41,384 bases of DNA from CAZJYI01 sp964550025 (GCA_964550025.1 CAZJYI010000103.1:1-41384); one strand, 5' to 3'. Shown: positions 9,401 to 17,018, counted from the stretch's first letter. Translations and numbers: made by a program. The notes: a model not told the origin generated them from the letters alone.

Positions 9401-10811
9401 CTACGGCGCCGACTGGGCCGCGCCGGTCGCGAGCTTCGACTCCGGGGCCGCGACGTTGTCGATTGCCGACGCTTCTGTCTCGGAGGGCGACTCGGGAACG
9501 ACCAACATCGTCTTCGACGTGACGCTCTCAGCGGCATGCGCGTCGAACGTGACGGTCAGTTTCCAGGCCGCGAACGGCACGGCGACGGTCGGCACGGACC
9601 TGCAGTCGACCAACGGCACGCTGCAGATCGATGCCGGCGACACCGCGGGCCAGATTGCGGCGGTGGTCATCGGCGACCTCGAAGTGGAGCAGCCGTCCGA
9701 AGCGTTCAACATGAACCTGAGCGGCCTTGCCGGCGGACCGTCGTTTGCGGACAGCACGGCGGTCGGCACGATCCTGGATGAAGACATCGGGGTCGAGACG
9801 GCGCGCTACAAGATGAAGATCACTTTCAGCGGCTACAACAAGGTCGAGACACTGAACGATTTCCCGGCGCTGGTGATGCTCGGGACCAACCTGAGCAATT
9901 TCGGGTACGACCAGTTCGAATCGCCCACGGGCGGCGATCTGCGCTTCGCGAACGCGGGCGAGACGGAGTTGCTGGACTACGAGGTTGAGAAGTGGGACGT
10001 GGCGGGACAGTCGTACGTGTGGGTGCGGATTCCGGAACTGGTCGATTCGAGCACTTACGTCTGGGGGTACTGGGGAATCGCCGAGAACACGAATGCGCCG
10101 CCGTCCACGACCAACGGGTCGGTGTGGGCGTCTTCGTTCGAGGCGGTCTGGCACCTTGGGGCCGATGGCGGCGTGGAAGACCTGACGGATGCCACAACCA
10201 ATGGTGTGAACCTGGCCGACAACGGCGACTCGGTCAACGCCACCGGCAAGATCGGGGACGGTCAGTACCTGGACGGTACCAGCGACTACCTGACGTCCGC
10301 CTGCCCGGCAGCGCTGGGCGGCAACCCCGTCTTCACCGTGTCGTGGTGGATCAGGTATAACGAACAGCCCAGCCGCATCTGGGCCATGGGCATTGGGACC
10401 ACGGGTGCCGGTTCCTATCATGGCTTGATCAACACGGGCGGCGGGACGCAGCTCGGTGTCTACGGCGGCGCGCAGAACAATCCAAACATCTTGGCGTACC
10501 GCGACACATGGCTGCACATGACCACGGTCCACCTCGCGGACAATACTCAGAAGACGTATCTGAACGGCATTGAGGCCGACAGCGACGGCGGTCTCGTCTA
10601 CAGCATCAACGCGGGGGGAGGGTTCCGGATCGGGCAAGGCCCGGAATCGAAGTACAAGGGGGACGTGGACGAGGTGCGGCTGTCCAACGTTGCCCGCTCG
10701 ACAAACTGGGTTTGGGCGAGCTGGAACAACCAGGCGCAGAACACGTCGTTCTGCGACTACGGCGCCGTGGACGCCGACCCGCCGGCCCCGTCGCTGTTCA
10801 TTCTGAGGTAG
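486..10811 (+). CDS. Giant secreted multidomain protein A (DUF2341/LamG, FN3-like, Calx-beta, GDAD modules)
   Basis: The protein has 3441 aa. Residues 1-41 form a signal peptide (hydrophobic AVLLAIAAFWLAAA, cut near AVA/GW). In order: GDAD modules 42-215 and 219-399; DUF2341 (about 402-489) with a LamG/concanavalin-like domain (513-739); a second DUF2341-LamG unit (753-1080); two FN3-like repeats (1085-1292); GDAD module (1301-1474); one FN3-like repeat and one ordinary FN3 (1475-1679); third DUF2341-LamG (1688-2015); two FN3-like (2019-2227); GDAD (2232-2405); two FN3-like (2407-2609); GDAD (2614-2785); two FN3-like (2786-2988); Calx-beta (2989-3101, ATLSIADASVSEGDSG); fourth DUF2341-LamG (3106-3427). 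The tail ends SLFILR. No catalytic motif, barrel, LPXTG or PEP-CTERM segment is visible. LamG-type folds usually bind glycans or proteins, so an extracellular binding or adhesion role is inferred. It is a paralogue of the gene at 25171-34350. Confidence 0.92.
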   Translation: MDNRDALSSASSRRVVPTECRGAVLLAIAAFWLAAATGAVAGWSYQAWTGDADSGIDSGYTYTCKVNMNGGTVTINGVSFDAYGGTSGTGWSIGGSVSTHGGRGGSLNITGNSAALGNPFVYNGNPRTITLTGLTPGKAYRTTLYAFGWEASGRTQGFLSNGQWANIDQDAYGNNNGIRIINEFVAKSTTRSFQIYPDSGTFHMSGLANHEIEAPATFWQSSAWTGDADCGIDSNYTYTCAVNMNGAGVTVNGATFDAHSGVTSSGNGWSMAGISNSHGSRTTNVGGNSKTLSDDGFVYNGTPGTITLTGLTPGKYYETTLFAFGWGSPPSMRAQTFASGSDSEDIAQHAYGNNNGIKIQYTFLAEATTRTITITPTPNPTTSTFHLSALANREARRIEATNFARRMQISFSNYAGGTTLTNFPVLVKFQDGVNGFNYADMRADGTDLRFTDSDGVTELNYEIEEWDTSGTSFVWVCVPEFDAAASIYAYWGNDFLDYHADSQTDGSVWVADYAAVWHLDKVSGVEDLTDSTAAGHDGTDSGNSYTVTGVVGDGQRFDTSDGGDSVNVAYAASLGLNTYTISTWVQLASEPGNYGLLGTRFGGDQTFDVKARATDIHGDVGSGSGWIDGGVDIRSTDTGSNGIGGDLAVGSWHLVSYVIDNAAQESRLYIDGDLKRTKAFSGTPLLMKSGQSMHLGHSSGAEYMDGILDEMRVSAAARSTDWLLTSFMTQASNDTYCVYGTAESTGIHPVLDATMRMRIGFENYAGGETLTNFPAFVKLEEGSNNFSHADVAVDGTDLRFTAADGVTLLNYDIEEWNSSGTSYIWVQVPALNANAAIHAYWGSGRTLPIASVLTGSTWSQDYGGVWHLDEIGGTEDLTDSTANGNDPTVDNDTDNATGMIAMGQNFDGGTDYISIPDSPSLSVTGNLTMSGWVNVSSFAGGSQHLMAKDGNSAYRCRIQDGGSRFWMLVNDGGGFDHHFVSHSFTVGQWYHIAAQLDTSGPFMKFYVNGSQVWFDVATTKSSIADTGGAFLIGNYQANNPTEDFVGVMDEVRVSAALRSADWLHACWLNVASNRHFNSYEDAGPNWLLTADAASGVTDTSATFHATLEIPTTNADVYVYWGTTDGTNNASAWATNAYVGSWTNEASTNISFWTNVLSLSTHYYYTFQATNDSYDIWASPSADFYTFGKPGVDNAGGATGLGVGEATLNGRVVSTGGVPVTHVRIYFGDEDGGMDTGNWDSNYVFDAGSVTQGVPFSTNLTGLLYGVQYSYRTYASNSYGEGWADVETFTTLSPEVPGDTPGWSYAAWTGDANSGISNAYPYTAAHSFGDNHAGITVNGVPFSYSFASSGTGWSIGGGQSNWGGDDDAVITGNSEDLAEEFVYNGNPRTVQFSGLTLGRRYRATFFSVGWEASGRFQTFLSGSDSLYLDQDFYGNNNGITVSYVFDAAATTRDFSITPAGGTFHMYGLANREGDQPLVIGIDNAAAANVTSATADLVGTLYGEDSVFDVNVYWGTNDNANGAAWLGDGDASNASVGTYTNVTGHSVTGAVGSLDSGQRYYYTMQATNAATNVWASPNAVFYSLYSAADTPSNLTAQTGIERTIDLTWEESVPYASGFVVEYWKSTGPTSTWHVSGGDATNTTVTGLDHNTLYTFRVAATNSANGDVTAFSTTDTASTIPEIDPVGGADRRMRITFTSYTGDTLTNFPVLVVFSNGLHGFSYADCEAGGTDLRFTGVDGVTPINYEIESWGAGTDKSYVWVQVPEFSGSSVIWAYWGSGKPYHAASQTDGSVWSQDYAGVWHLDETDGVEDLTDSTAFDNDATVDTTDNIDGLIAKGQYFDGGSDYIQIPDSPSVSVTGDITLAAWIYGETFLGGSQNIIAKASNASYRYRIQQGGTVFWTLIKDAGALETESVPYAFESNTWYHAVTKVDFAAQEVYFYLNGTQIGTPQVTAKTGIADSPGTLLLGNYAAGHAGEDFIGIMDEVRITDGLRSADWINASYMTVASNSAFNAYEEAQTLVPNAPRLLIVDGATNVLPTSAYLTASVTSTGAAPTGVWLYWGESNEGDSWGTWDSSSNLGAVVSTPPVSYSELVTSLTPATQYYYAYRATNSYGEGWLSEPFKTGGPPEIDNGAGALVDVGIATLRGNLVATNEGATTVTVYWGSSNGGTDPNAWGNTNGMGVLGNGAFSTNTPATLLYGVTYYYRCYATNAYGGTWASSTESFTTPLPREANGWTTDPWNNDADSGITNDHTYTMAVNMKGAQVAIGGVSFQSHVMSGPNFSIGGPDSTFNNHVNNVTGDSAVMANDFIYGSPGARTLTLSNLTPGTQYRTTFFGVGFDAAASRSQMFSATGGDAVIQDENIYGQGNGMRQEYTFMADGSGSQAFTITEQVLTRSFHMYGLANRVVEPLVGIDNEDVTDVAESTATFNGTLSATGAVFDVYVYWGTSDGTNNPLAWGDSDYIGSYTNLETVALSYPATGLSVGTNYYTFRATNALIDMWAEPSEMFMSLGQPAIENVAASNAVGFAALKGNLTAGGVADVTVYWGPADGGEDHDAWAHTNAMGEILTGEFSTNTTSGLLYGLTYYYRCYATNSIGHDWANSSATFLTLSHSESTGWATNQWNDDQTADIDSSYTYNVAVNMAGPQVAVNGVTFLAHTLSGPDFSVTGLTHTYNNDGNNIVGSSATLANDFRHRGNPGTIVMTNLTEGAYYRTTFYGCAFGAPGSRVQTFDAEGDSADIDEHIYDNDNGMRASYTFRAGASGAKTYTITPHIANNTFHLYALSNRGVPLDEMLEVYNGDVTGLGTDTATFNGTLNASNAVYDVYVYWGTSNAGAQVTGWNHSTLVGSYTSVTGQALSHTPSLSQNTTYYYTFMASNAADVMWAEPSISLTTFGGPTVTNLPATGVTTASATLNGELLEGTSADVTIYWGLTDRGPTATGWDHTTPVGTVAVGTFSTTVTVRASGTYYYRCYAINAYGADWAAPVASFDSGAATLSIADASVSEGDSGTTNIVFDVTLSAACASNVTVSFQAANGTATVGTDLQSTNGTLQIDAGDTAGQIAAVVIGDLEVEQPSEAFNMNLSGLAGGPSFADSTAVGTILDEDIGVETARYKMKITFSGYNKVETLNDFPALVMLGTNLSNFGYDQFESPTGGDLRFANAGETELLDYEVEKWDVAGQSYVWVRIPELVDSSTYVWGYWGIAENTNAPPSTTNGSVWASSFEAVWHLGADGGVEDLTDATTNGVNLADNGDSVNATGKIGDGQYLDGTSDYLTSACPAALGGNPVFTVSWWIRYNEQPSRIWAMGIGTTGAGSYHGLINTGGGTQLGVYGGAQNNPNILAYRDTWLHMTTVHLADNTQKTYLNGIEADSDGGLVYSINAGGGFRIGQGPESKYKGDVDEVRLSNVARSTNWVWASWNNQAQNTSFCDYGAVDADPPAPSLFILR

Positions 10812-10836
10812 CGCGGGGGTTCAGGCGGTGACTGTA

Positions 10837-10858
10837 GAACGGTGCTCCTGCGCCGTTC
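10837..10858. repeat. Hairpin just downstream of gene A
   Basis: The stem gaacggtg (10837-10844) pairs with cgccgttc (10851-10858) around a 6-nt loop, ctcctg. The stem is 8 bp with one G-T wobble. It starts 26 bp after the stop codon of gene A. No T-run follows, so a classical intrinsic terminator is not supported. It could be an mRNA-end stabilising hairpin or a copy of a dispersed palindromic repeat. Confidence 0.4.
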
Positions 10859-10943
10859 CCGCGGCAGGATGAGGAGGAGTGTGGTGAGGGGGGGAAGGGA
10901 TGAAGCATGCGGGTATTCGGCATCCCCATACTTCGTCTCGTTA

Positions 10944-11022
10944 CTTAATCTCCTTACTTGATCTGTCTCCTCTTCTTCTCCTGGGAGAAGACTAAGTAAT
11001 GAGAATAGGTAAGGAGATTAAG
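10944..11022 (+). promoter_or_regulatory. Inverted repeat that would sequester the ribosome-binding site of gene B
   Basis: A perfect 14-bp inverted repeat joins 10944-10957 (cttaatctccttac) and 11009-11022 (gtaaggagattaag). The right arm contains the Shine-Dalgarno aaggag (11011-11016) of gene B, 7 nt before its ATG. Between the arms a second perfect hairpin forms from tcttctc (10974-10980) and gagaaga (10985-10991). A competing pairing also exists: ttactta (10941-10947) with taagtaa (10993-10999). It uses part of the left arm and would leave the Shine-Dalgarno free. The sequence shows the pairings directly. That they control translation is inference, and a palindromic repeat that happens to abut the gene would look the same. 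Confidence 0.45.
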
Positions 11023-11023
11023 G

Positions 11024-14000
11024 ATGCGAGTTTCTAGCCTTGTTGCGGCGACCCTCGTTCTGGCTGCCTGCACAGCCCACGCCCTCGACAATCCCGGCTT
11101 CGAGATGCCGGACAAGGGCGCCGGCGGCTGGGAGTATTTCGACACCATGGACGCGGGTGAGTTGGCCGCCGCGGTGTGGACGCACACCGGGGCGGGGGCG
11201 GGGCTGTCCGGTGCGAACGGGCCGTGGAAGTGCGACAGCACGTCGCCCGATCCGCTGGGTGACCAGTTTGCATTCCTTCAGGCGGCCGCTTCCATCTCGC
11301 AGGATCTGACCAACCTCGTGATCGGAGCCACGTACACTCTGGGTTTCTACGAGTCGTATCGCACGGCACAGGCCCCCAGCAACGATCTGAACGTGGTCCT
11401 CGACGAGGGGTTGGGCACGGAAGTGCAGATCTACACCAATGCCGCCGTGACCAACCCCACGTGGGAGGCGCGTGAGACCGCGGAGTTCGTCGCTACAAAG
11501 TCGTCTTACACGCTGACCTTCCGCGCCACCCATCCACTGGGGGCCGGTGACCGCTCGACGCTCATCGACGGGGTGGTGACCAACGTTGTTGACTTGCCCG
11601 GCCCGCCGACGGTGACCACTTTGAGCCCCGCGGATGACGCCGTCGGCGTATTGCCTTGGACTGACCTGGTGCTGACATTCGACGAGGCGATCGCAATCGG
11701 CGCCGGCGATATCACGATCACGAACCTGACCGACGCGCTCGGGACCGTGATTCCGGCAAGCAATGCCCAGGTCTCGGTGGCGGGACGTGTAGTGACGATC
11801 AATCCGACCGACAATCTTCTGCCGCTGAAGGACTACGCCGTCCGGATCGACGCGACCGCCATCAAGGACCTCATCGGCAACCCCTTTGCCGGCATCACCG
11901 ACAACACGAACTGGAACTTCACCACGGCCCAGCCCGACACCGATGCGCCGACCGTCACGGCCCTGCGTCCGGAGGACGATGCACTCGGCGTGCGGGTGGA
12001 TACGGATTTGGTCATGACCTTTGACGAGCTTGTCCGCAAAGGGACCGGCAACATCCGGATCAAGGAGACCATCGGCGACACCGTGGTGGAGACCATCGAC
12101 GTGGCCTCCGCCGGTGTCACGGTCAGCGGCGCCGAGGTCACGATCAATCCCACCGGCGAGCTCGCCCTCATTACGCACTACTACGTGGAAGTCGACTCCG
12201 GGGCGATCGAAGACCTCCCTGGCAACGACTTCGCCGGGATTGCCGGCACTTCGACGTGGAATTTCGTCACGGTGGCGCAGCCTCCCATCAGCTATCACCA
12301 CATCACCGGTGATGCGGACTCGGATATCGGCAGCCGCAAAACATACACCCACACGCTGGATTTCGGGACGGGCACCCCGGGCGCCCTGGTCAATGGGGTC
12401 CAGTTTGCCGCCTACAACAACGCGGCCAACGGCACCCTGAACTTCAGCCGCACGGTTTCGTCCGGAACGTTCAACGATCACGGTGGCAACGGCGGCCACA
12501 ACGTCTCCGGCGGGCTGGCGAACCTGCTGAGGGACATGTACTTCAATGGCGGTTGCGCTGCCGGCGGAACGACGACGTGGACGTTGAGCGGGTTGACGGC
12601 GGGCGTTGAGTACGACACCCGCATCTATGTCCGGCAGTGGGGACCGAGCGCCAACCGCCTCGTGACCCTGGTTTTCGACCCGGACGGCCCCGGCCACATC
12701 TCGGATGCGACCGGGCTGATCAGTGAAGACGAGGCCACCTCCGTCGGCATGGCGGCGGACAACGACGCCTACTACATCCGCTACGTATTCACCGCGGTCG
12801 CGGGGCAGAACCTGACGATCACGGCGACGCAGAACAACGTGAACAACTCCTGGCACCTCTACGGACTCTCGAACGAGGAGCTCCCCCCGCCCGATACGAC
12901 CGGACCGGTGGTAAGCAACCTGGCCCCCGCGGACGATGCATCCGGCGTGTTGGTCGTCCGCGACCTGGTGGTGACTTTTGACGAGGATATCGTGGCCGGC
13001 CCGGGCAGTATCACGATCACGAACCTGACCGACGCGCTCGGAACCGTGATCCCCGTAAGCAACGCCCAGGTCTCGGTGGTTGGATCGGTGTTGACGATCG
13101 ATCCGACCGCTGACCTTGAGCCGCTCAAGGACTACGCGGTCCTGATCGACACAAACGCGGTCAAGGACCTCAACGGTAACCCCTTTGCGGGGATCACGAA
13201 CAACACGACCTGGAATTTCACCACGGGCGAACCCGACATCACCGCGCCGACAGTCACGGCCCTCGCACCCGCGGACGACGCGGTTGACGTGGCAACGGAC
13301 GCCGATCTGGCGATCACGTTCGACGAAGACGTCCGCAAAGGGACCGGCAACATCGAGATCAGGGAGTCCATCGGCGACGCCGTGGTTGAGACCATCGACG
13401 TAACTTCAGCCGCGGTGATGATCGGCGGCGCCGATGTGACCGTCAATCCCATCGGCGACCTCGCCGCAATCACCGGGTACTACGTGGAAATTGCCCCGGG
13501 TGCGATTGAAGACCTGTCCGGGAACCCCTTCGCCGGCATCGCCGGCAAGTCGGCGTGGAACTTCACCACGCGGGAGGGGGTTATCAGCTACCACGAGGTC
13601 AGCAATGACGCCGATTCAGGGATTTCCAGCAACAAGACGTACACCCACGCCATTGACTTCGGGAGCGGCGGCGCCGCCACGGTCAACGGCGTGGTGTTCG
13701 GCACGGACGTCAACGTCGCTACGAACGGTCGCGCGAACTCGGGCAGCCGTACGTACGGTCCCAACCCGCACCCCGGTAACGCGCCGCCTGCCGTCACCGG
13801 GGCCATAACGGACCTGTTCAAGGATTTCCGATACAACGGGCCCGACCGGGGATACATCGAGCTGACGGGGTTGGTTGCCGGCAGGGCGTACGACCTGCGG
13901 CTGTACGACCGTTCCTATGGCTATGAAACCTCGGCTCGCACGTACTACGCCGGCTACGATCTGGGCGGCGACGGTTCGGTCGAGTTCACGACACCGAAGA

Positions 14001-16756
14001 TTGACCAGAACCGCGCGGCGCTCTCCCCCCCCGGGCTGTCCGGGGATGTATCGTGGGCCATGAGCTACGTGTATCGAGCGGATGCAAGCGGGACGATCAG
14101 GGTCATCATCGACCTTGCGGACGACCAGACCGGGACCTACCACCTGTACGGGCTCACGAACGAGGAGCTGCCCGACACCGCCGGGCCGAGGATGGTCACC
14201 CTGAGCCCCGCCGACGATGCGACGGGCGTACTGGTGGTACGCGACCTGGTGGTGACTTTCGACGAGGACGTCGTGGCCGGTCCCGGCAGTATCGCGATCA
14301 CGAACCTGACCGACGCGACCGGCATCGTGATCCCGGCAAGCAACGCCCAGGTTACGGTAGCGGGGCCGGTGTTGACGATCGATCCGACCGCGGATCTCGA
14401 CCCGCTCAAGCAGTACGCGGTCCTGATTGACACCAACGCGCTTGTGGACCTCGCGGGCAACCCGTTTGGCGGGATCACCAACAGTACGACGTGGAACTTC
14501 ACCACCGCCGAGATCGATCTTACGGCGCCGACAATCGCTACCCTCAGCCCCGCGGATGACGCAGACGACATGTCGACGGGCGCCGATCTTGCAATCACCT
14601 TTGACGAGGAGATCCGGAAGGGCGCCGGGAACATACAGATCAAGCGAACCGACGATGACACCGTATTCGAGACGATTGCCGTGACCGCCGTGGTCGTTAC
14701 CGTCGACGGTCCCGGCGTGACGATCGACCCGACCGGCAATCTTGCCGTCGCCACCGGCTACTACGTGGAGATCGCCCCGGGAGCAATAGAGGACCTCTCC
14801 GGGAACGACTTCGCCGGTATCGCCGGCAATTCGACTTGGAACTTCACCACACTACCCGCGGGCCTCATCAGCTACCATCGAATCGCCGATGACGCCGACT
14901 CGGGAATCGCCGGCGCCAGGACGTACAGCCACGCCATCGACTTCGGGGCCGCAGGCGCCGCGACAGTCAACGGTGTGGTGTTCGGCACGGACGTCAATGT
15001 CGCCGCGGGCGGTCGGGCGAATACGGGCAACCGTACGTATGGTCCCAACCAGGCCGCGGGTCCCCCGCCCGGTGTCACCGGGGGTGTTGCGGAGGTGTTC
15101 AGGGATTTCCGATACAATGGGCCCGACCTGGGATACGTCGAACTGACGGGGTTGACTGTCGGCAGGATGTATGACCTGCGGCTCTATGACCGCGCCTGGG
15201 ATTACGAGGGCTTTGTTCGCACGTATCACGCCGCCTACGATCTGGGCGGCGACGGCTCGGTCGAGTTTACGACACCGAAGATTGACCAGAACCGCGCGAC
15301 GCTCGCGCCCCCCTGGCTGCCGGGGAACGTCTCGTGGGCGATGAGCTACGTGTATCGCGCGGATGCGAGTGGGAAGATCAGGGTCATCATCGATCTTGCC
15401 GACGATCAGACCGGGACCTACCACCTGTACGGACTCACGAACGAGGAGCTCCCCACCGACGGCAGCATCTACTGGGCCGGCGTCGGAGTTTCCAATGTCA
15501 CGTCCACCTCGGCCTGGGCCCGCGCGTCGGTCAACACCAACGTGGACGAGGCCGTGCTCGTGTGGGACCGGACGGACCAGGGAACCGGGAGCCCGGACGA
15601 CTGGGCCGGTTCCGTCGCCCTGGGCGCCCGGGCCCCCGGGGTTGTGACGGGAGAGGTGACGAACCTGCTGGCGGACACCCGCTACACCTTCCGCTTCTAC
15701 GGGACCAACTCCCTGCCGACCAACGGCTGGTCGGCCGCCACCACCTTCGCGACGACATTCTCGTCGGCGCAGACCCCGGTCTTCACCAATGCGACCACCA
15801 GTGCGTGGAACACGATCACGCTGGGCTGGCAGGACAACGCGTCCAACGAAACGGCCTACATTCTGCAGCGCTCTACCACGGGCAGTGGCGGCCCCTACGG
15901 CGTGACGACCACACTGGTCGCGAACGTAACATCGTACCGGGATGTGGTCCGACCGGGAGCCACGTACTACTACCAACTGGCGGCAACCAACGCCGCCAAC
16001 GGCAGTGCCACGGACTTCGCTGCGTGCCGGGTCCACGTGACCGTGCCGGCGGCGCCGGCGTTCCGGGGCGGCGTGTTGTTCCGGGATGACTTCAGCCAGA
16101 CCGACGCGACGTTCAACCAGAACGTGGAAGACAACCTCTCCCTGTTCGGGTCCGTGGTCGACTCGATGACTCAGGACGGTCCGACCTACACGACCTCCGG
16201 CGCGATCGGCGGCGAAGACGGCAACGCCACCTGGCGGGTTGGCGGTCCCAACAGTTCGGCCTTCATCCCGAGCTACGATTTCGCTCTCGACGCCGCCCTG
16301 ACAAACGCGGGTTGGTTCACTGCCTCGCTGAAGGGTCTGACCCCCGGCGGAAGCTGGGCCGCGCTGGCGGTCTTCGACAACCCGGCTTTGAGTGGCGGGC
16401 CGAACATCTCGGAATCAAGCGTTGGGCTGGGCGCGCTGTTCGGCCCCGGTTCGGGCGGCGTCATACAGGTCTGGTCCCAGGGGAACATGGTCAGCAATTC
16501 CGTGACGACCCCGGCGCCCCCTTTCGATGTGACTTTTGCGATCACGAACGTCTCCGGTTTTGGACCCGGAAACAGTTTTGATTACGAGATTCTTGTGGAC
16601 ACCACCGTTGTCGAAAGCGGCACGAAGACCAACGTCAACACAACGGTGAACTACCTCATGGTAGAGGGGTGGCGGGGCACATCCAGCGTCGGCGAATTGG
16701 AGGTCAGAACGGAGCCCGTTCCTCCCGACCGGGGGACGATTCTGATCGTCAGGTAG
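11024..16756 (+). CDS. Giant exported protein B: DNPGFE domain, Big_5 pairs alternating with GDAD modules, FN3
   Basis: The protein has 1910 aa. The ATG at 11024 has aaggag 7 nt upstream. The signal peptide is short: LVLAAC at 11-16 fits a lipobox (L-A-A-C16), but cleavage at AHA/LD (20/21) is equally plausible, so lipoprotein or soluble export is open. Residues 21-190 form a galactose-binding-like beta domain starting LDNPGFE. Then a regular pattern occurs three times: two Big_5/SwmB-type Ig-like domains (TLSPADDAVGV near each start, WNFTT near each end) followed by one GDAD module. The Big_5 pairs are at 193-421, 626-851 and 1052-1280; the modules at 422-623, 853-1051 and 1281-1479. One FN3-like and one FN3 domain follow (1481-1678), then an unrecognised beta-rich domain (1681-1900) beginning LFRDDFSQTDA. 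The tail is RGTILIVR. No enzyme motif is seen. Its N-terminal domain recurs inside protein C, so the genes have exchanged domains. Confidence 0.9.
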   Translation: MRVSSLVAATLVLAACTAHALDNPGFEMPDKGAGGWEYFDTMDAGELAAAVWTHTGAGAGLSGANGPWKCDSTSPDPLGDQFAFLQAAASISQDLTNLVIGATYTLGFYESYRTAQAPSNDLNVVLDEGLGTEVQIYTNAAVTNPTWEARETAEFVATKSSYTLTFRATHPLGAGDRSTLIDGVVTNVVDLPGPPTVTTLSPADDAVGVLPWTDLVLTFDEAIAIGAGDITITNLTDALGTVIPASNAQVSVAGRVVTINPTDNLLPLKDYAVRIDATAIKDLIGNPFAGITDNTNWNFTTAQPDTDAPTVTALRPEDDALGVRVDTDLVMTFDELVRKGTGNIRIKETIGDTVVETIDVASAGVTVSGAEVTINPTGELALITHYYVEVDSGAIEDLPGNDFAGIAGTSTWNFVTVAQPPISYHHITGDADSDIGSRKTYTHTLDFGTGTPGALVNGVQFAAYNNAANGTLNFSRTVSSGTFNDHGGNGGHNVSGGLANLLRDMYFNGGCAAGGTTTWTLSGLTAGVEYDTRIYVRQWGPSANRLVTLVFDPDGPGHISDATGLISEDEATSVGMAADNDAYYIRYVFTAVAGQNLTITATQNNVNNSWHLYGLSNEELPPPDTTGPVVSNLAPADDASGVLVVRDLVVTFDEDIVAGPGSITITNLTDALGTVIPVSNAQVSVVGSVLTIDPTADLEPLKDYAVLIDTNAVKDLNGNPFAGITNNTTWNFTTGEPDITAPTVTALAPADDAVDVATDADLAITFDEDVRKGTGNIEIRESIGDAVVETIDVTSAAVMIGGADVTVNPIGDLAAITGYYVEIAPGAIEDLSGNPFAGIAGKSAWNFTTREGVISYHEVSNDADSGISSNKTYTHAIDFGSGGAATVNGVVFGTDVNVATNGRANSGSRTYGPNPHPGNAPPAVTGAITDLFKDFRYNGPDRGYIELTGLVAGRAYDLRLYDRSYGYETSARTYYAGYDLGGDGSVEFTTPKIDQNRAALSPPGLSGDVSWAMSYVYRADASGTIRVIIDLADDQTGTYHLYGLTNEELPDTAGPRMVTLSPADDATGVLVVRDLVVTFDEDVVAGPGSIAITNLTDATGIVIPASNAQVTVAGPVLTIDPTADLDPLKQYAVLIDTNALVDLAGNPFGGITNSTTWNFTTAEIDLTAPTIATLSPADDADDMSTGADLAITFDEEIRKGAGNIQIKRTDDDTVFETIAVTAVVVTVDGPGVTIDPTGNLAVATGYYVEIAPGAIEDLSGNDFAGIAGNSTWNFTTLPAGLISYHRIADDADSGIAGARTYSHAIDFGAAGAATVNGVVFGTDVNVAAGGRANTGNRTYGPNQAAGPPPGVTGGVAEVFRDFRYNGPDLGYVELTGLTVGRMYDLRLYDRAWDYEGFVRTYHAAYDLGGDGSVEFTTPKIDQNRATLAPPWLPGNVSWAMSYVYRADASGKIRVIIDLADDQTGTYHLYGLTNEELPTDGSIYWAGVGVSNVTSTSAWARASVNTNVDEAVLVWDRTDQGTGSPDDWAGSVALGARAPGVVTGEVTNLLADTRYTFRFYGTNSLPTNGWSAATTFATTFSSAQTPVFTNATTSAWNTITLGWQDNASNETAYILQRSTTGSGGPYGVTTTLVANVTSYRDVVRPGATYYYQLAATNAANGSATDFAACRVHVTVPAAPAFRGGVLFRDDFSQTDATFNQNVEDNLSLFGSVVDSMTQDGPTYTTSGAIGGEDGNATWRVGGPNSSAFIPSYDFALDAALTNAGWFTASLKGLTPGGSWAALAVFDNPALSGGPNISESSVGLGALFGPGSGGVIQVWSQGNMVSNSVTTPAPPFDVTFAITNVSGFGPGNSFDYEILVDTTVVESGTKTNVNTTVNYLMVEGWRGTSSVGELEVRTEPVPPDRGTILIVR

Positions 16757-16792
16757 GGGCGTTTCGATTGATAGTGTAACGGTTCACGCGGT

Positions 16793-16993
16793 CACCACCG
16801 GGCTTGTCCCGGTGGAGCCGTGATTGGCGACTACCGGCGGTCGGTCTCCCCGCCTTTTGCCCGCCGCAAAGAGCCTGGTTTGAGCGCGAATCGGAGAGAA
16901 CTCGACTCCCTCGCTCTCTCCAGGCTCGGCCTGGCGCCGTGGAGGCGGGGGTTGGCCGGCAATCACCGCTCCACCGGGGCAAGCCCGGTGGTG
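16793..16993. repeat. 201-bp element with 37-bp terminal inverted repeats (MITE-like)
   Basis: Positions 16793-16829 and 16957-16993 are inverted copies matching at 34 of 37 bases by eye. Each arm contains its own perfect 8-bp hairpin: ccaccggg/cccggtgg at 16795-16802 with 16808-16815, and again at 16971-16978 with 16984-16991. The roughly 127-bp interior has no reading frame of note. It lies between gene B and the assembly gap and fills most of the only intergenic space of notable size here (16757-17147), where I see no gene. I found no clear target-site duplication and no transposase, so mobility is inference. A dispersed structured repeat is the alternative. Confidence 0.6.
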
Positions 16994-17018
16994 GCGTAGA
17001 GAGACCGAGAGGACGAGC

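Noticed and set aside
10837..10858. Intrinsic terminator for gene A
   Set aside because: The hairpin is good but there is no T-run after it.
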